Source of the DNA: Candidatus Cloacimonadota bacterium
GTDB taxonomy: Bacteria > Cloacimonadota > Cloacimonadia > Cloacimonadales > TCS61
Length of the DNA: 8,565 bases
Direction: 5' to 3'
Assembly: GCA_023133395.1 (NCBI GenBank)
Contig: JAGLWO010000355.1
Span: 1-8,565 of the forward strand
Within the stretch, counting starts at the first letter, position 1. Each line of letters opens with the position of its first letter. Positions 6,140-8,565 of this stretch are shown piece by piece. The notes under the pieces were generated by a model, which searched no databases, was not told the DNA's origin, and was given only the letters and a program-made list of their open reading frames with translations. The position numbers and the translations under genes are program-made.

Positions 6140-6231
6140 CAAAAGTAAGAATTCACTTCGTAAGAGACATTTGCAAGATTAATATATTTGGTGGATTAGT
6201 ACCTACTCTACTGCTATTTAATTTTGCGCCT

Positions 6232-6244
6232 TTTAGCGGCTAAA
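6232..6244. promoter_or_regulatory. Palindrome upstream of mfd
   Basis: TTTAGC (6232-6237) and GCTAAA (6239-6244) form a perfect palindrome about a single central G, ending 39 bp before the mfd ATG. The right arm recurs at 6253-6258, giving a direct repeat GCTAAATCC / GCTAAATTC. This could be an operator or a small leader hairpin; nothing identifies the binding protein. Confidence 0.35.
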
Positions 6245-6283
6245 TCCTTGACGCTAAATTCACCTTTCACAAATTCGCAATTT

Positions 6284-8565
6284 ATGAATATCTTTTACAA
6301 TAAGATAAGCTCTATCATTGATAGATCGGGATTCATCGAACAATTTGATTCGATTGTGCAAAACAAGAAATCGGGAACTCTGGTCCATAATTTAAACCGC
6401 TCTGCAAAATCGCTGCTGCTAACAAGAGCGTTCAAAAAAACCAATAAAAATATTATCTTCGTAACTGCTGATGACAAAGTTGCCGAAGACTACATAGAAG
6501 ATCTCGATCTCTTTGTAGGTCAGGATTCATCTTATTTTCTACCGGATTACGAGGTTCTTCCTTACGAACAGCGATCACCACATTATATGATCCGTGCTCA
6601 AAGGATTGAGACTTTAACTGCTGCGGTTTCAGAAAAGTCAGCTATCTTCAGTGTTTCTATTCGTGCTATTTTAAGAAAGATCGTTTCTGCTGATATTTTC
6701 AGGAAAAATATCATTACTCTCAATAAAAATGAAGAATATAACCCGGATATTCTTATTTCAAATTTGGTTGGAATGGGCTATGAAACCGAATTCCAAGTTT
6801 CTAAAGTTGGAGAAATTGCTCGTCGTGGTGGGATAATCGATGTGTTCAGTCCCAACTCCACCAAACCAGTCCGTATTGAATTTTTCGGGGATGAAGTTGA
6901 ATCCATCAGAGTATTTTCCATCAGTTCGCAGCGCTCGACTGGTGAGGAACTGGATACTGTAACACTGATTCCTTCCAGAGAATTTTCCCTCCATGATATC
7001 GATACAGAGGAGAAATTGTGGGAAAGGATTCACAAAGATGGATTTTATGATGGCATCGAGCTTGATGTCTCTCTCCTTCTACCAAAAACTGGTACTTTCC
7101 TGAAATATTTTTCTCCTGAAAATTGCCTGATATTCTGGGATGAATTTCAGTTCTTTTTCTCCTGTTTTAATGAAATTTTTGAGGAAACTACAGACCTTTT
7201 TCAGAAAGTTCATTCTAAGTATAAGAAGCGTATTATTCCCATTCCGGAAGATATTTTCGGAGGTGAGCAGTTCATAAACAAAGTCTTCAAGAATTACGCA
7301 AACTTTTTCCTCTCATCTTCATTCCAGAATTTTAAAGAAATCTCCGAAAGGTACAAAGCTCCCACAACTTCTCAAACGAATTTGCATGGAAACCTGGATT
7401 TGCTGGAAAAAGACATAAAAAAGAAACTGCAAAAAGGCTACAGGATATTTATCCAGTCCGATAACACCAGCCAGAGCAAACGGATGCAGGACTTGCTACC
7501 GCAATTTGAGGAACATGTAGATTTTACAATCGGAGTCTTCCAAAATGGATATAACCTAACAGATACAAAGCTGGCTATATATACAGATCACGAAATATTC
7601 AGCAGGTACAAACGAAAACGTCGACAGGCAAGATTTACCAAGGATGAAGCTTTAGTCGATTATGAATCACTCAAACCTAGAGATTATGTTGTTCATATAG
7701 ATCACGGTATCGGGATTTATGCAGGTTTGAAAAAACTCAATATAGAAGGAAGTAACATTGAATGTCTAACCTTGAAATATGCAGATAACGATGTGGTCTA
7801 TGTTCCCACTTTTCAACTTTCTCTTGTTTCCAAATTTGTTTCGGAAGAAGGGATCACTCCTGTAATTCACAAACTAGGGAGCAAAAAATGGGAATATGCA
7901 AAAAGGCGTGCTAAAAAACAGATCGAAATGGTGGCAGAGGATCTAATAAAACTTTATGCGGAAAGAAAACTAAGAAAAGGTATTGTCTTTGATCCGGATA
8001 CAACCTGGCAGAGGGAAATGGAAGATTCATTCATTTATGAAGATACTCCTGACCAGGCACAAGCATCTCGGGAAATAAAGGACGATATGGAATCTAATTC
8101 TCCCATGGAGCGACTTCTCTGCGGAGATGTTGGTTTCGGAAAAACTGAAGTTGCCATTCGAGCTTCATTCAAAGCAGTTATGAGCGGTTGGCAGGTAGCG
8201 ATTCTTGTGCCGACTACTTTGCTGGCAGAACAGCATTTTTTCGTATTCAAAGAACGCCTGGCTCAATATCCTGTTCGCATTGCCATGTTCAGTCGTTTTC
8301 GTTCTCCCTCAAACATCAAGAAAGATGTTGCAACCCTTTTTACCGGAGAAGTAGATATTGCTATTGGAACGCACAGATTGCTTTCAAAGGATATTAAATA
8401 CAAAAAACTGGGATTGCTTATTATCGATGAAGAACACCGATTCGGTGTGCGTCACAAAGATAAACTCCGTCAGATAAAATCTAACGTTGATACACTTTAC
8501 ATGAGTGCAACACCAATCCCCAGAACAATGTATATGGCGCTTTCCAAACTGAAGGAACTTTCTCT
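6284..8565 (+). CDS. mfd: Transcription-repair coupling factor Mfd (3' end outside window)
   Basis: Mfd is a cytoplasmic ATP-driven translocase that removes RNA polymerase stalled at DNA damage and recruits UvrA, starting transcription-coupled repair. The window holds 760 uninterrupted codons; E. coli Mfd has 1148, so about one third is missing. The UvrB-like N-terminal module shows PDYEVLPYE (87-95) and GEIARRGGIIDVF (176-188), with the usual degenerate Walker A near the start (HNLNRSAKSLLL, 35-46). The CarD-like RNA-polymerase-interacting domain starts around 455, with DYVVHIDHGIGIY at 467-479. The translocase has Walker A GDVGFGKT (614-621), motif Ia VPTTLLAEQH, Walker B DEEH (715-718) and motif III SATPIPRTM (741-749). 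Domain spacing is nearly the same as in E. coli. The ATG at 6284 lacks a clear Shine-Dalgarno; the frame stays open upstream with a TTG at 6248, but homology begins after the ATG. It is separated from the upstream genes by a terminator, so it is expected to be transcribed independently. Confidence 0.98.
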   Translation, partial: MNIFYNKISSIIDRSGFIEQFDSIVQNKKSGTLVHNLNRSAKSLLLTRAFKKTNKNIIFVTADDKVAEDYIEDLDLFVGQDSSYFLPDYEVLPYEQRSPHYMIRAQRIETLTAAVSEKSAIFSVSIRAILRKIVSADIFRKNIITLNKNEEYNPDILISNLVGMGYETEFQVSKVGEIARRGGIIDVFSPNSTKPVRIEFFGDEVESIRVFSISSQRSTGEELDTVTLIPSREFSLHDIDTEEKLWERIHKDGFYDGIELDVSLLLPKTGTFLKYFSPENCLIFWDEFQFFFSCFNEIFEETTDLFQKVHSKYKKRIIPIPEDIFGGEQFINKVFKNYANFFLSSSFQNFKEISERYKAPTTSQTNLHGNLDLLEKDIKKKLQKGYRIFIQSDNTSQSKRMQDLLPQFEEHVDFTIGVFQNGYNLTDTKLAIYTDHEIFSRYKRKRRQARFTKDEALVDYESLKPRDYVVHIDHGIGIYAGLKKLNIEGSNIECLTLKYADNDVVYVPTFQLSLVSKFVSEEGITPVIHKLGSKKWEYAKRRAKKQIEMVAEDLIKLYAERKLRKGIVFDPDTTWQREMEDSFIYEDTPDQAQASREIKDDMESNSPMERLLCGDVGFGKTEVAIRASFKAVMSGWQVAILVPTTLLAEQHFFVFKERLAQYPVRIAMFSRFRSPSNIKKDVATLFTGEVDIAIGTHRLLSKDIKYKKLGLLIIDEEHRFGVRHKDKLRQIKSNVDTLYMSATPIPRTMYMALSKLKELS

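Larger units (their letters stand above)
5787..6283. other. Non-coding spacer between the secreted-protein unit and mfd (497 bp)
   Basis: The spacer has no reading frame with a credible start signal. It begins with the terminator and contains a perfect inverted repeat (5825-5844), a candidate promoter (5974-6004), a patch with two small inverted repeats (6101-6113 and 6127-6139) and a 13-base palindrome (6232-6244). Part of it reads like dispersed intergenic repeat DNA (the complement of 6109-6119 is CGTCATTCCCG), but copy number cannot be judged from one window. Confidence 0.6.

Noticed and set aside
6183..6190. TATATTTG, a second TAnnTTTG match upstream of mfd
   Set aside because: No TTG element lies at the required distance upstream; the nearest TTTG is only 9 nt away.
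6248..6283. In-frame TTG that could extend Mfd upstream
   Set aside because: The extension would add 12 residues with no family similarity, and the TTG also lacks a Shine-Dalgarno; the ATG at 6284 fits the usual Mfd N-terminus.
6295..7033. Minus-strand frames (6295-6477, 6758-7033) inside mfd
   Set aside because: They are fully contained in an uninterrupted, clearly homologous Mfd frame.
8035..8397. Overlapping frames on both strands in the Mfd helicase region
   Set aside because: The Mfd frame here carries the Walker A motif and adjacent helicase sequence, so the others are shadows.

Overview
The window is AT-rich bacterial chromosome. Two secreted proteins carry C-terminal domains of the 'YPNPF ... 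WNG ... GxYFYKL ... KKMILxK' kind (type IX secretion type A sorting / FlgD-Ig-like), which points to the Fibrobacterota-Chlorobiota-Bacteroidota (FCB) superphylum. The wording of these tails and the SBBP plus parallel beta-helix pairing resemble Candidatus Cloacimonadota and relatives. That placement rests on protein style only; no rRNA or other phylogenetic marker apart from partial mfd is present.

Layout: (1) Positions 25-1390, minus strand, hold a two-gene unit. The first gene encodes a UvrC-like protein with only the N-terminal half of UvrC, and it is followed after 16 bp by a stand-alone CheY-like receiver domain. (2) Positions 1391-1764 form a divergent intergenic region with candidate promoters on both strands and an AT-rich hairpin just before the next ribosome binding site. 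(3) Positions 1765-5786, plus strand, hold a tight two-gene unit (14 bp gap) of exported proteins: a putative lipoprotein with seven SBBP repeats (a predicted seven-bladed beta-propeller), then a right-handed parallel beta-helix protein. Both end in the same type of sorting domain, and a clear intrinsic terminator follows. (4) Positions 5787-6283 are a non-coding spacer with the terminator, several small inverted repeats and a candidate promoter. (5) From 6284 to the window edge runs the first 760 codons of mfd, the transcription-repair coupling factor; its last third lies outside the window.

How the genes may work together: the propeller and beta-helix proteins look like co-expressed cell-surface proteins sharing one export and anchoring route. 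Mfd and the UvrC-like protein both belong to nucleotide-excision-repair families, but they are on opposite strands and separated by the surface-protein pair, so a functional link is only suggested. I found no mobile element, CRISPR array, tRNA or rRNA. The least ordinary items are the UvrC-like protein, which has lost most GIY-YIG catalytic residues yet keeps a UvrC-type cysteine cluster and UVR motif, and the beta-helix protein, whose tandem coils carry one cysteine each.
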